Shown: one piece after another, positions 1 through 5,756 of the stretch
Layout: each line of letters begins with the position of its first letter
How positions within the stretch are numbered: position 1 is the stretch's first letter
From: Rhodospirillaceae bacterium
GTDB taxonomy: Bacteria > Pseudomonadota > Alphaproteobacteria > DSM-16000 > Inquilinaceae
DNA length: 6,364 bases
NCBI GenBank assembly: GCA_020425485.1
Contig: JAGQRL010000281.1
Coordinates: 1-6,364 of the forward strand
Reading direction: 5' to 3'
Translations under genes and position numbers: made by a program
Notes under the pieces: generated by a model
The model's input: the letters and a program-made list of their open reading frames with translations, nothing else
Told to the model about the DNA's origin: nothing
Databases searched by the model: none

Positions 1-365
1 AGAAGATGGCCGGCCACATGGGGGCGGAGCGGGTGACCGTGCAGAACCTCCAGGTGGTGTCCACCGATGTGGACAGCGGCGTGGTGCTGGTGCGCGGCGC
101 GGTGCCGGGCTCCAAGGGCGGCTGGGTGATGCTGCGCGATGCCGTGAAGCATGCGCTGCCGGAAGGCGTGCCGATGCCGGGTGGCGTGCGCAAGGCGGCC
201 GAACTGGCGTCGGAAGAAGCTGCGGCACCTGCCCCGGCTGCGGCCGAGGAGCCCGCGGTGGAAACGCCGGTCGAGGCGGCTGCGGAAACCGCTGCGGTGG
301 ATACCGCGCCGGAGGCGACGGACGCCGAAGCGCCCGCCGCCGACCAGGACGAGAAGAAGGACTAA
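1..365 (+). CDS. rplC: 50S ribosomal protein L3, C-terminal part (5' end outside window)
   Basis: L3 binds 23S rRNA early in large-subunit assembly and reaches toward the peptidyl-transferase centre. The frame is open from the window edge (first whole codon at 3-5) to the TAA at 363-365. The segment KMAGHMGAERVTVQNLQVV and the following VLVRGAVPGSKGGWV match the conserved C-terminal part of bacterial L3. The E. coli protein ends near the equivalent of DAVKHA. This one continues about 70 residues further, and the last 56 (bases 195-362) are low complexity: 22 Ala, 16 Asp/Glu, 6 Pro and only 2 Lys. Similar acidic tails are known on alphaproteobacterial L3. The tail is probably disordered and outside the rRNA-binding core. 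The glutamine that PrmB methylates in E. coli would lie upstream of the window. The stop lies 4 bases before rplD. Confidence 0.97.
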   Translation, partial: KMAGHMGAERVTVQNLQVVSTDVDSGVVLVRGAVPGSKGGWVMLRDAVKHALPEGVPMPGGVRKAAELASEEAAAPAPAAAEEPAVETPVEAAAETAAVDTAPEATDAEAPAADQDEKKD

Positions 366-369
366 GGCC

Positions 370-993
370 ATGAAGGTCCCGGTGAAAAGCCTGGACAACC
401 AGGAGGTCGGCGAGCTGGAGCTGAACGACGCGATCTTCGGCCTGGAGCCGCGCGCCGATCTGCTCCACCGCATGGTGCGCTGGCAGCTCGCCAAGCGCCG
501 CGCCGGCACGCACAAGACCAAGGGCATCAGCGAGATCAGCGGCTCCACCAAGAAGCCCTACAAGCAGAAGGGCACGGGTCGTGCGCGCCAGGGGTCGACC
601 CGGTCGGCGCAGTTCCGCGGCGGTGCCACGATCTTCGGACCGGTGGTGCGCGACCACGATTTCAAGCTGCCCAAGAAGGTGCGCAAGCTGGCCCTGTGCC
701 ACGCGCTTTCGGCCAAGGCGGCGGCCGGCCAGCTCGTGGTCGTCGATGCCCTGGCGGCGGACAGCCACAAGACCAAGGCCATGCGCGAGCAGCTCGCCGG
801 GCTCGGCCTGTCGGCCTCGGTGCTGATGATCGACGGTGCCACCACCGACGACAAGTTCACCCTGGCGGTGCGCAACCTGCCGCTGGTCGACCTGCTGCCG
901 CAGCAGGGGGCCAATGTGTACGACATCCTGCGCCGCGAAACCCTGGTGCTGAGCCGGGATGCGGTGGCGCAACTGGAGGCGCGGCTGGCATGA
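370..993 (+). CDS. rplD: 50S ribosomal protein L4
   Basis: L4 (207 aa) binds domain I of 23S rRNA and sends a long loop into the nascent-peptide exit tunnel. In E. coli it also represses its own operon through the rpsJ leader. The tunnel loop is visible at residues 61-76 (KKPYKQKGTGRARQGS), followed by FRGG and IFGPVVR near 82-94. Lys67 is the counterpart of E. coli Lys63, where substitution gives macrolide resistance, so that position is the sensitive type. The C-terminal half carries LVVVDAL and the expected NLPLVDLLP and NVYDILRRETLVL blocks. The start ATG follows AAGGA at 357-361 with an 8-base spacer, and the reading frame upstream of it is an Arg-rich shadow of the rplC tail. The stop overlaps the rplW start as ATGA. 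Any L4-responsive leader would lie upstream of rpsJ, outside the window. Confidence 0.98.
   Translation: MKVPVKSLDNQEVGELELNDAIFGLEPRADLLHRMVRWQLAKRRAGTHKTKGISEISGSTKKPYKQKGTGRARQGSTRSAQFRGGATIFGPVVRDHDFKLPKKVRKLALCHALSAKAAAGQLVVVDALAADSHKTKAMREQLAGLGLSASVLMIDGATTDDKFTLAVRNLPLVDLLPQQGANVYDILRRETLVLSRDAVAQLEARLA
975..979 (+). promoter_or_regulatory. ribosome-binding site of rplW
   Basis: GGAGG inside the last codons of rplD, 10 bases before the rplW ATG at 990. It supports the upstream start over the internal ATG at 1029 and fits re-initiation at the ATGA overlap. Confidence 0.75.
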
Positions 994-1307
994 AGATCTA
1001 CAAGGTAAAGCCGATCAGCCGCGAGCGGATGTACGAGGTCATCCGCGCGCCGGTGATCACCGAGAAGTCCACCATGATCTCCGAGCACAACCAGGTCGCC
1101 TTCAAGGTGGCCATGGATGCCAACAAGGCGGAGATCAAGCAGGCGGTCGAGGGCCTGTTCGACGTCAAGGTGACGGCGGTCAACACCTTGATCCGCAAGG
1201 GCAAGACCAAGCGGTTTCGGGGCCGTCCGGGCACCCGTTCCGACGAGAAGCGCGCGATCGTGACGCTGGCCAAGGGCTCGCAGATCGACGTGTCGACCGG
1301 TATCTGA
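990..1307 (+). CDS. rplW: 50S ribosomal protein L23
   Basis: L23 (105 aa) sits at the exit of the peptide tunnel and is the main docking site for trigger factor and the signal recognition particle. The conserved run VIRAPVITEKST (residues 17-28) holds Glu25, which corresponds to the E. coli Glu18 that contacts trigger factor. The core AFKVAMDANKAEIKQAVEGLF, then VKVTAVNTL and the basic loop KGKTKRFRGRPGTRSDEKRA, are typical of alphaproteobacterial L23. I chose the ATG at 990: it overlaps the rplD stop (ATGA) and has GGAGG at 975-979 with a 10-base spacer. A second in-frame ATG at 1029 (Met14) would give a protein closer in length to the E. coli form, but it lacks a comparable ribosome-binding site. 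Confidence 0.97.
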   Translation: MKIYKVKPISRERMYEVIRAPVITEKSTMISEHNQVAFKVAMDANKAEIKQAVEGLFDVKVTAVNTLIRKGKTKRFRGRPGTRSDEKRAIVTLAKGSQIDVSTGI

Positions 1308-1323
1308 GGCAGGGGCAACGGCG

Positions 1324-2151
1324 ATGGCGCTGAAAACGCACAATCCGGTGACCAACGGCACCCGCCATCTGGTGATGGTGGACCGTTCCGGCCTGCACAA
1401 GGGCGATCCGGTCAAGCATCTCACCGAGGGTCTGACCAAGAAGGGCGGGCGCAACAACAACGGCCACATCACCGCCCGGCGGATCGGTGGCGGCCACAAG
1501 CGCCGCTACCGCATGGTCGACTTCAAGCGGCGCAAGATGGATGTGCCGGCGACCGTGGAGCGGCTGGAATACGATCCCAACCGCACCGCGTTCATCGCGC
1601 TGATCCGCTATGCCGACGACGAGCAGTCCTACATCCTGGCGCCGGCGCGCCTCGGCGTGGGCGACTCCGTGATGTCCGGCGAACGGGCCGATATCAAGCC
1701 GGGCAATGCCATGCCGCTGCGCAGCATCCCGATCGGCACGATCGTCCACAACATCGAGCTGAAGCCGGGCAAGGGCGGCCAGATCGCGCGCTCGGCCGGT
1801 ACCTACGCCCAGCTCGTCGGCCGCCAGGCCGGCTACGCGCAGATCAAGCTGGGCTCGGGCGAGATGCGGTTGGTTGCCGGCGCCTGCATGGCGTCGATCG
1901 GGGCGGTGTCGAATTCCGACCACGCCAACATCAAGCTGGGTAAGGCCGGCCGCAAGCGCTGGACGGGCAAGCGCCCCTCGGTGCGCGGCGTGGCCATGAA
2001 CCCGGTCGATCACCCCCATGGCGGCGGCGAGGGCCGGACGTCGGGCGGGCGCCACCCGGTGACCCCGTGGGGCAAGCCGACCAAGGGACGGCGCACCCGG
2101 TCGAACAAGGCGACCGACAAGCTGATCCTGCGCAGCCGGCACAAGAAGTAA
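1324..2151 (+). CDS. rplB: 50S ribosomal protein L2
   Basis: L2 (275 aa, E. coli 273) is an early-binding 23S rRNA protein needed for subunit joining and peptidyl-transferase activity. The N-terminal block HITARRIGGGHKRRYR (residues 48-63) and the OB-fold and SH3-like core, with IPIGTIVHNIELKPGKGGQ at 135-153, are intact. The C-terminal signature MNPVDHPHGGGEGR (225-238) contains His230, equal to E. coli His229 in mature numbering, the residue long linked to catalysis-related function. It ends in a Lys/Arg-rich tail. The start follows AGGGG at 1311-1315 (8-base spacer) in the 16-base gap after rplW. No truncation or unusual substitution is visible. Confidence 0.99.
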   Translation: MALKTHNPVTNGTRHLVMVDRSGLHKGDPVKHLTEGLTKKGGRNNNGHITARRIGGGHKRRYRMVDFKRRKMDVPATVERLEYDPNRTAFIALIRYADDEQSYILAPARLGVGDSVMSGERADIKPGNAMPLRSIPIGTIVHNIELKPGKGGQIARSAGTYAQLVGRQAGYAQIKLGSGEMRLVAGACMASIGAVSNSDHANIKLGKAGRKRWTGKRPSVRGVAMNPVDHPHGGGEGRTSGGRHPVTPWGKPTKGRRTRSNKATDKLILRSRHKK

Positions 2152-2163
2152 GGGTTCGGGGAT

Positions 2164-2442
2164 ATGGCACGCTCTGTGTGGAAAGGGCCGTTCATCGACG
2201 GCTACCTGCTGAAGAAGGCCGAAGCGGCACGGGAGTCCGGACGCAACGAGGTCATCAAGACCTGGTCGCGCCGCTCGACCATCCTGCCGCAATTCGTCGG
2301 CCTCACCTTCGGCGTCTACAACGGCAAGAAGTTCCTGCCGGTGCTGGTGAACGAGAACATGGTCGGCCACAAGCTGGGCGAGTTCGCTCCGACCCGGACC
2401 TATTTCGGCCACGCGGTCGATAAGAAGGCGAAGAGGAAGTAG
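2164..2442 (+). CDS. rpsS: 30S ribosomal protein S19
   Basis: S19 (92 aa, same as E. coli) sits in the head of the small subunit, pairs with S13 and contacts the A-site finger and L5 across bridge B1. The opening MARSVWKGPFID, the block KTWSRRSTILPQFVG (residues 32-46), the segment VYNGKKFLPVLVNENMVGHK (51-70) and LGEFAPTRTYFGHA are all present and collinear with the family. The basic KKAKRK tail is normal for contact with the decoding region. The start follows TAAGGG at 2149-2154, which overlaps the rplB stop, with a 9-base spacer. The gene ends 2 bases before rplV. Confidence 0.99.
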   Translation: MARSVWKGPFIDGYLLKKAEAARESGRNEVIKTWSRRSTILPQFVGLTFGVYNGKKFLPVLVNENMVGHKLGEFAPTRTYFGHAVDKKAKRK

Positions 2443-2444
2443 CC

Positions 2445-2828
2445 ATGGGCAAGCCCTCCCGCGAACGCGCGCTGGAGCCCGAAGAGGCCATGGCGTTCGC
2501 CAAGATGATCCGCACCAGCCCGCGCAAGCTGAACCTGGTCGCCCAGTCGATCCGCGGCAAGGAAGCGTCGACCGCCCTGGCGGAGCTGACCTTCTCCAAG
2601 CGCCGCGTCGCCGGCGAGGTGCGCAAGGTGCTGCAGTCGGCCATCGCCAATGCGGAGAACAACCACGAGCTGGACGTCGACCGGCTCTATGTCTCCCAGG
2701 CCTTCGTCGGCAAGGCCATGGTCATGCGTCGGTTCCGTGCGCGGGCGCGCGGCCGCGTCGGACGGATCGAAAAGCCGTGGTCGAACCTGACCGTGGTGGT
2801 GCGCGAACGTGAGGAGGCCGAGGACTAA
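2445..2828 (+). CDS. rplV: 50S ribosomal protein L22
   Basis: L22 (127 aa) binds 23S rRNA, and its long beta-hairpin lines the narrowest part of the exit tunnel beside L4. The conserved RTSPRKLNLVAQSIRGK lies at residues 23-39, VLQSAIANAENNHELDVDRL at 62-81, and the hairpin at about 88-110 includes VMRRFRARARGRVGRIEKP. The hairpin is full length, with no sign of the deletion that gives macrolide resistance in E. coli. The N-terminus (MGKPSRERALEPEEA) extends beyond the E. coli start, as in other alphaproteobacteria. AGAGGA at 2432-2437, inside the end of rpsS, is the likely ribosome-binding site (7-base spacer), and the start lies only 2 bases after the rpsS stop. The protein ends in an acidic EREEAED. 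Confidence 0.98.
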   Translation: MGKPSRERALEPEEAMAFAKMIRTSPRKLNLVAQSIRGKEASTALAELTFSKRRVAGEVRKVLQSAIANAENNHELDVDRLYVSQAFVGKAMVMRRFRARARGRVGRIEKPWSNLTVVVREREEAED

Positions 2829-2831
2829 ATT

Positions 2832-3515
2832 ATGGGCCAGAAAGTCAACCCGATCGGCCTGCGCGTCGGCATCAACCGGACCTGGGACTCGCGCTGGTTC
2901 GCCGGCAAGAGCTATCCGAAGCTGCTGCACGAAGACCTGCAGATCCGCCAGCTCCTGGAAAAGGAAGTGGCGCAGGCGGGCGTCAGCCGCGTCATCATCG
3001 AACGTCCGGCCCGCCGGGCCCGCGTCACCCTGCACACCGCCCGTCCCGGCGTGGTGATCGGCAAGAAGGGTGCTGATATCGAGAAGCTGCGCGTCAAGCT
3101 CGCGCGGATGACCGGTAACGAGGTGTCGCTGAACATCGTCGAAATCCGCAAGCCGGAGATCGATGCGCGCCTGGTGGCCGAAAACATCGCCAGCCAGTTG
3201 GAGCGCCGCATGGCCTTCCGGCGGGCGATGAAGCGGGCGGTGCAGAACGCCATGCGCCTGGGCGCCCAGGGCATCCGCATCAACTGTGCCGGCCGGCTCG
3301 GCGGCGCGGAAATCGCGCGCACCGAATGGTACCGCGAAGGCCGCGTGCCGCTGCACACGCTGCGCGCCGATGTCGATTACGGCACGGCCACCGCACACAC
3401 CACCTACGGCACCTGCGGCGTCAAGGTCTGGGTGTTCAAGGGCGAAATCCTGGCCCACGACCCGATGGCCCAGGACAAGAAGCTGGCCGAACAGTCCGGC
3501 GGCCCTCGGGGCTGA
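2832..3515 (+). CDS. rpsC: 30S ribosomal protein S3
   Basis: S3 (227 aa) lies on the solvent side of the small-subunit head at the mRNA entry tunnel. The N-terminal MGQKVNPIGLRVGI is diagnostic. The type II KH domain holds its GxxG loop as GKKG at residues 77-80 within PGVVIGKKGADIEKL. The C-terminal domain includes FRRAMKRAVQNAMRLGAQGI (129-148) and GRLGGAEIARTEWYREG. Arg130, Arg131 and Lys134 match the E. coli Arg131, Arg132 and Lys135 tied to mRNA helicase activity at the entry site. After EILAHDPM the tail is short. The start is 3 bases after the rplV stop. GAGGAGG (2811-2817) or GAGGA (2820-2824), both inside rplV, is the likely ribosome-binding site. Confidence 0.99.
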   Translation: MGQKVNPIGLRVGINRTWDSRWFAGKSYPKLLHEDLQIRQLLEKEVAQAGVSRVIIERPARRARVTLHTARPGVVIGKKGADIEKLRVKLARMTGNEVSLNIVEIRKPEIDARLVAENIASQLERRMAFRRAMKRAVQNAMRLGAQGIRINCAGRLGGAEIARTEWYREGRVPLHTLRADVDYGTATAHTTYGTCGVKVWVFKGEILAHDPMAQDKKLAEQSGGPRG

Positions 3516-3544
3516 TCGGCGGAACGGCCGGGGAGAGTTGAGAG

Positions 3545-3970
3545 ATGCTGAGTCCGAAGCGCACCAAGTTCCGCAAGCAGCACAAAGGCCGTGTCAAGGG
3601 CATGGCCAAGGGCGGCACGGACCTCAATTTCGGCGCCTATGGGCTGAAGGCGGTGGAGCCGGCCCGTGTGACCGCGCGCCAGATCGAAGCCGCGCGCCGT
3701 GCCATCACCCGCCACATCCGCCGTCAGGGCCGGGTGTGGATCCGCATCTTCCCCGATGTGCCGGTGTCCTCCAAGCCGGCGGAAGTGCGCATGGGTAAGG
3801 GCAAGGGCAGCCCGGAGTTCTGGATGTGCCGCGTCAAGCCCGGCCGCATCATGTTCGAGCTGGATGGCGTGCCGGCCACGCTGGCCAAGTCGGCCTTCCT
3901 GTTGGCATCGGCCAAGCTGCCGATGGCGACGCGGTTCGTGCATCGCCCGGGCGAAGGAGTTGAGGCATGA
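3545..3970 (+). CDS. rplP: 50S ribosomal protein L16
   Basis: L16 (141 aa, E. coli 136) joins late in large-subunit assembly and helps place the A-site tRNA acceptor end. The basic N-terminus MLSPKRTKFRKQHKGR, the signature LKAVEPARVTARQIEAARRA (34-53) and the RVWIRIFPDVPVSSKP block (63-78) are all present. Arg82 in VRMGKGKG is the counterpart of E. coli Arg81, which is hydroxylated by the oxygenase YcfD; whether this organism has such an enzyme cannot be seen here. After KLPMATRFV the protein adds a short tail, HRPGEGVEA. The gene follows a 29-base gap, the longest in the window, with GGGGAGAG at 3530-3537. Its stop overlaps the rpmC start as ATGA. Confidence 0.98.
   Translation: MLSPKRTKFRKQHKGRVKGMAKGGTDLNFGAYGLKAVEPARVTARQIEAARRAITRHIRRQGRVWIRIFPDVPVSSKPAEVRMGKGKGSPEFWMCRVKPGRIMFELDGVPATLAKSAFLLASAKLPMATRFVHRPGEGVEA
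3954..3959 (+). promoter_or_regulatory. ribosome-binding site of rpmC
   Basis: AAGGAG within the end of rplP, 7 bases before the overlapping rpmC ATG at 3967. Confidence 0.75.
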
Positions 3971-4167
3971 AGGCCGAGGATGTGCGCGCCAAGTCGGATG
4001 ACGAGCTGCGCGAGAATCTGCTGTCGCTGCGCAAGGAGCGTTTCAACCTGCGCTTCCAGGCGGCCAGCGGGCAGTTGGAGAACACGGCACGGGCGTGCCA
4101 GGTGCGGCGCGACATCGCGCGCATCAAGACCGTGTTGAACGAACGGCGCCAGTCGGCGTCGGCCTAG
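3967..4167 (+). CDS. rpmC: 50S ribosomal protein L29
   Basis: L29 (66 aa) is a two-helix hairpin beside L23 at the tunnel exit. The sequence shows the usual pattern: an acidic first helix (MKAEDVRAKSDDELRENLLS), the signature LRKERFNLRFQAASGQLEN in the middle (about residues 21-39), then VRRDIARIKTVLNERR in the second helix. Length and composition are normal for the family. The ATG overlaps the rplP stop and has AAGGAG at 3954-3959 with a 7-base spacer. Translation is probably coupled to L16. The stop codon TAG is itself part of the ribosome-binding site of rpsQ. Confidence 0.97.
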   Translation: MKAEDVRAKSDDELRENLLSLRKERFNLRFQAASGQLENTARACQVRRDIARIKTVLNERRQSASA

Positions 4168-4172
4168 GAGGA
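4166..4172 (+). promoter_or_regulatory. strong ribosome-binding site of rpsQ
   Basis: AGGAGGA matches the anti-Shine-Dalgarno end of 16S rRNA almost perfectly and lies 6 bases before the rpsQ ATG. It shares bases with the rpmC stop codon TAG (4165-4167). It is the strongest such site in the window and fixes the rpsQ start. Confidence 0.85.
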
Positions 4173-4178
4173 ACAGCC

Positions 4179-4454
4179 ATGCCGCGGCGTGTGTTGAGCG
4201 GAGTTGTGGTGTCGGACAAGGCCGACAAGACCGTCTCGGTCCTGGTCGAGCGGCGCCTCATGCATCCGATGTACAAGAAGTTCATTACCCGGTCGAAGCG
4301 CTACCTGGCGCACGACGAAGACAATCGCTGCAAGGTCGGCGATCGGGTGCAGATCCAGGAACGGTCGCCGCTGTCCAAGCGCAAGCGCTGGGAAGTGGTG
4401 GAGGCCGCACAGGCAGCCGCCGAAGCTGCCACCGCCGAAGCGCCTTCGGCCTAA
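4179..4454 (+). CDS. rpsQ: 30S ribosomal protein S17
   Basis: S17 (91 aa, E. coli 84) is a primary 16S rRNA-binding protein with an OB fold in the body of the small subunit. LSGVVVSDKADKTVSVLVER (residues 6-25), HPMYKKFITRSKRYLAHDE (29-47), then CKVGDRVQIQERSPLSKRKRW (51-71) are the expected strands and the signature. From about residue 77 a tail follows (QAAAEAATAEAPSA) that is Ala/Glu-rich and absent from E. coli S17. The start is set by a near-perfect ribosome-binding site, AGGAGGA at 4166-4172, 6 bases upstream. A longer open frame exists upstream of this ATG but overlaps rpmC and has no family similarity. This is the last gene of the S10 operon in E. coli; here rplN follows after 12 bases. 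Confidence 0.97.
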   Translation: MPRRVLSGVVVSDKADKTVSVLVERRLMHPMYKKFITRSKRYLAHDEDNRCKVGDRVQIQERSPLSKRKRWEVVEAAQAAAEAATAEAPSA

Positions 4455-4466
4455 GGGGATCGACCG

Positions 4467-4835
4467 ATGATTCAGATGCAAACCAACCTGGATGTCGCCG
4501 ACAATTCCGGCGCGCGCCGGGTGCAGTGCATCAAGGTGCTCGGCGGTTCGAAGCGCAAGGTGGCTTCGATCGGCGATGTCATCGTGGTGTCGGTGAAGGA
4601 CGCGATTCCGCGCGGCCGCGTGAAGAAGGGCGACGTGCACCGCGCGGTGATCGTGCGCACGGCCAAGGAGATCCGGCGCCAGGACGGCACCGCGATCCGC
4701 TTCGACAAGAACGCCGCCGTGCTGATCAACAAGCAGGGTGAGCCCATCGGCACCCGTATCTTCGGCCCGGTGACGCGTGAGCTGCGCGCCAAGCGGTACA
4801 TGAAGATCATCAGCCTGGCTCCGGAGGTGTTGTGA
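4467..4835 (+). CDS. rplN: 50S ribosomal protein L14
   Basis: L14 (122 aa, E. coli 123) is a five-stranded barrel protein at the subunit interface. It forms intersubunit bridges with 16S rRNA and is the binding partner of the silencing factor RsfS. The sequence is collinear with the family throughout: MIQMQTNLDVADNSGARRVQ at the start, GDVIVVSVKDAIPRGRVKKG (36-55), AVIVRTAKEIRRQDG, then FDKNAAVLINKQGEPIGTRI and the C-terminal GPVTRELRAKRYMKIISLAPEVL region. In E. coli it opens the spc operon. Here the 12-base gap after rpsQ holds only AAGGGGA (4453-4459), a ribosome-binding site 7 bases before ATG. Its TGA overlaps the rplX start. Confidence 0.99.
   Translation: MIQMQTNLDVADNSGARRVQCIKVLGGSKRKVASIGDVIVVSVKDAIPRGRVKKGDVHRAVIVRTAKEIRRQDGTAIRFDKNAAVLINKQGEPIGTRIFGPVTRELRAKRYMKIISLAPEVL
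4823..4827 (+). promoter_or_regulatory. ribosome-binding site of rplX
   Basis: GGAGG in the last codons of rplN. The spacer is 7 bases to ATG 4835 but 4 bases to the in-frame GTG 4832, which favours the ATG. Confidence 0.75.
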
Positions 4836-5185
4836 TGGCCGCTGGCAAGTCGACTGCCGTCCGCCGGCCCAAGCTGAAGGTCAAGAAGGGCGACACCGTT
4901 ACGGTGCTCGCCGGCCGCGACCGCGGGGCCAAGGGCGAAATCCTCAAGGTGTTCCCCGAAGAGCAGCGGGTGATCGTGCAGGGCGTGAACATCGTCAAGC
5001 GCCACACCAAGCCGTCGCGCATGGGCACCGGCGGCATCGAGGAAAAGGAAGCACCGATCCACATCTCCAACGTGGCGCATGTGGATCCCGAGACCAACCT
5101 GCCGACCAGGGTCGGCTACCGGACGCTGGACAACGGCCGCAAGGTCCGTTTCGCCAAGCGTTCCGGTGAAATCATCGACCGGTGA
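4835..5185 (+). CDS. rplX: 50S ribosomal protein L24
   Basis: L24 (116 aa) is an assembly initiator that binds the 5' region of 23S rRNA and lies near the tunnel exit. The KOW motif is clear at about residues 17-43 (KKGDTVTVLAGRDRGAKGEI), followed by VQGVNIVKRHTKPS, then EEKEAPIHISNV. The N-terminus carries about a dozen residues (MAAGKSTAVRRPKLK) ahead of the motif, somewhat more than usual. I chose the ATG at 4835, which overlaps the rplN stop as TGATG. GGAGG at 4823-4827 lies 7 bases upstream. The adjacent in-frame GTG at 4832 would add one residue but leaves only a 4-base spacer. Confidence 0.96.
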   Translation: MAAGKSTAVRRPKLKVKKGDTVTVLAGRDRGAKGEILKVFPEEQRVIVQGVNIVKRHTKPSRMGTGGIEEKEAPIHISNVAHVDPETNLPTRVGYRTLDNGRKVRFAKRSGEIIDR

Positions 5186-5187
5186 GG
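5181..5187 (+). promoter_or_regulatory. ribosome-binding site of rplE, overlapping the rplX stop
   Basis: GGTGAGG spans the rplX TGA and lies 6 bases before ATG 5194. It is imperfect, but it supports this start over GTG 5182, which falls inside the site itself. Confidence 0.55.
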
Positions 5188-5193
5188 CTGGAT

Positions 5194-5733
5194 ATGGCCA
5201 GGCTGAAGGATCGCTATGTGTCGAACATCCGCCCGCAGTTGCGGGAGGAATTCGGCTACGCGAATGACATGCAGGTACCGCGGCTCGACAAGATCGTCCT
5301 CAACATGGGCGTCGGCGAAGCCGTGGCGGACAGCAAGAAGATCAATGCCGCGGTGAGCGACATGACCGCGATCAGCGGCCAGAAGCCCATCATCACGCGG
5401 GCGCGCAAGTCCATCGCCGGCTTCAAGCTGCGCGAAGGCATGCCCATCGGCGTGAAGGTGACGCTGCGCGGCGTGCGCATGTACGAGTTTCTCGACCGGC
5501 TGGTTACCATCGCGCTGCCGCGGGTCCGCGACTTCCGCGGCCTGTCGGCCAACAGCTTCGATGGCAACGGCAACTACAGCCTGGGTATCCGTGAGCAGAT
5601 CGTCTTCCCCGAGGTCGACTACGACAAGGTCGACACGGTGCGGGGCATGGATGTGACGATCACCACCACCGCGCAAACCGACCGGGAAGCGCGAGCGCTG
5701 CTGAAGGCGTTCGATTTCCCGTTCGCGAGCTGA
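5194..5733 (+). CDS. rplE: 50S ribosomal protein L5
   Basis: L5 (179 aa, same as E. coli) binds 5S rRNA with L18 and L25 in the central protuberance and touches the P-site tRNA. Conserved blocks are MARLKDRY at the start, PRLDKIVLNMGVGEA (29-43), SGQKPIITRARKSIAGFKLR (61-80), GVKVTLRG (86-93), LPRVRDFRGL and GNYSLGIREQIVFPEVDYD (126-144). I chose the ATG at 5194 because the L5 family starts with this MARL-type sequence and because GGTGAGG (5181-5187) lies 6 bases upstream. An in-frame GTG at 5182, inside the rplX stop region, would add four residues (MRLD) with no family support. In E. coli the S8 repressor site lies near this junction; I could not identify one here. Confidence 0.98.
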   Translation: MARLKDRYVSNIRPQLREEFGYANDMQVPRLDKIVLNMGVGEAVADSKKINAAVSDMTAISGQKPIITRARKSIAGFKLREGMPIGVKVTLRGVRMYEFLDRLVTIALPRVRDFRGLSANSFDGNGNYSLGIREQIVFPEVDYDKVDTVRGMDVTITTTAQTDREARALLKAFDFPFAS

Positions 5734-5756
5734 GCCGCCTGGAGGGCCAAGGACAT

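Noticed and set aside
151..369. Open frame in phase with rplD running back through the rplC tail, which could suggest a longer L4 or an overlapping Arg-rich peptide.
   Set aside because: The translation is an Arg/Pro-rich shadow of Ala/Glu codons. L4 begins naturally at ATG 370 with a good ribosome-binding site.
1180..2412. Long open frame on the minus strand (about 410 codons) opposite rplW-rplB-rpsS; others lie at 558-1499 and 2400-3458.
   Set aside because: They lie wholly opposite highly conserved ribosomal genes. They are His/Arg/Ala/Asp-rich as expected from reading GC-rich codons backwards, and resemble no family I know.
370..2828. Antibiotic-resistance changes in L4 or L22.
   Set aside because: The L4 tunnel loop keeps Lys67 (E. 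coli Lys63) and the L22 hairpin is full length, so no known resistance change is visible.
3516..3544. The 29-base rpsC-rplP gap with a small CGGC/GCCG pairing, considered as a terminator or regulatory hairpin.
   Set aside because: The stem is only about 4 bp, no T-run follows, and small GC pairings arise by chance in GC-rich DNA. The gap is explained by the rplP ribosome-binding site.
5734..5756. The 23-base rplE-rpsN gap, considered as a promoter.
   Set aside because: It is GC- and purine-rich with no -35/-10 pair and contains the rpsN ribosome-binding site.
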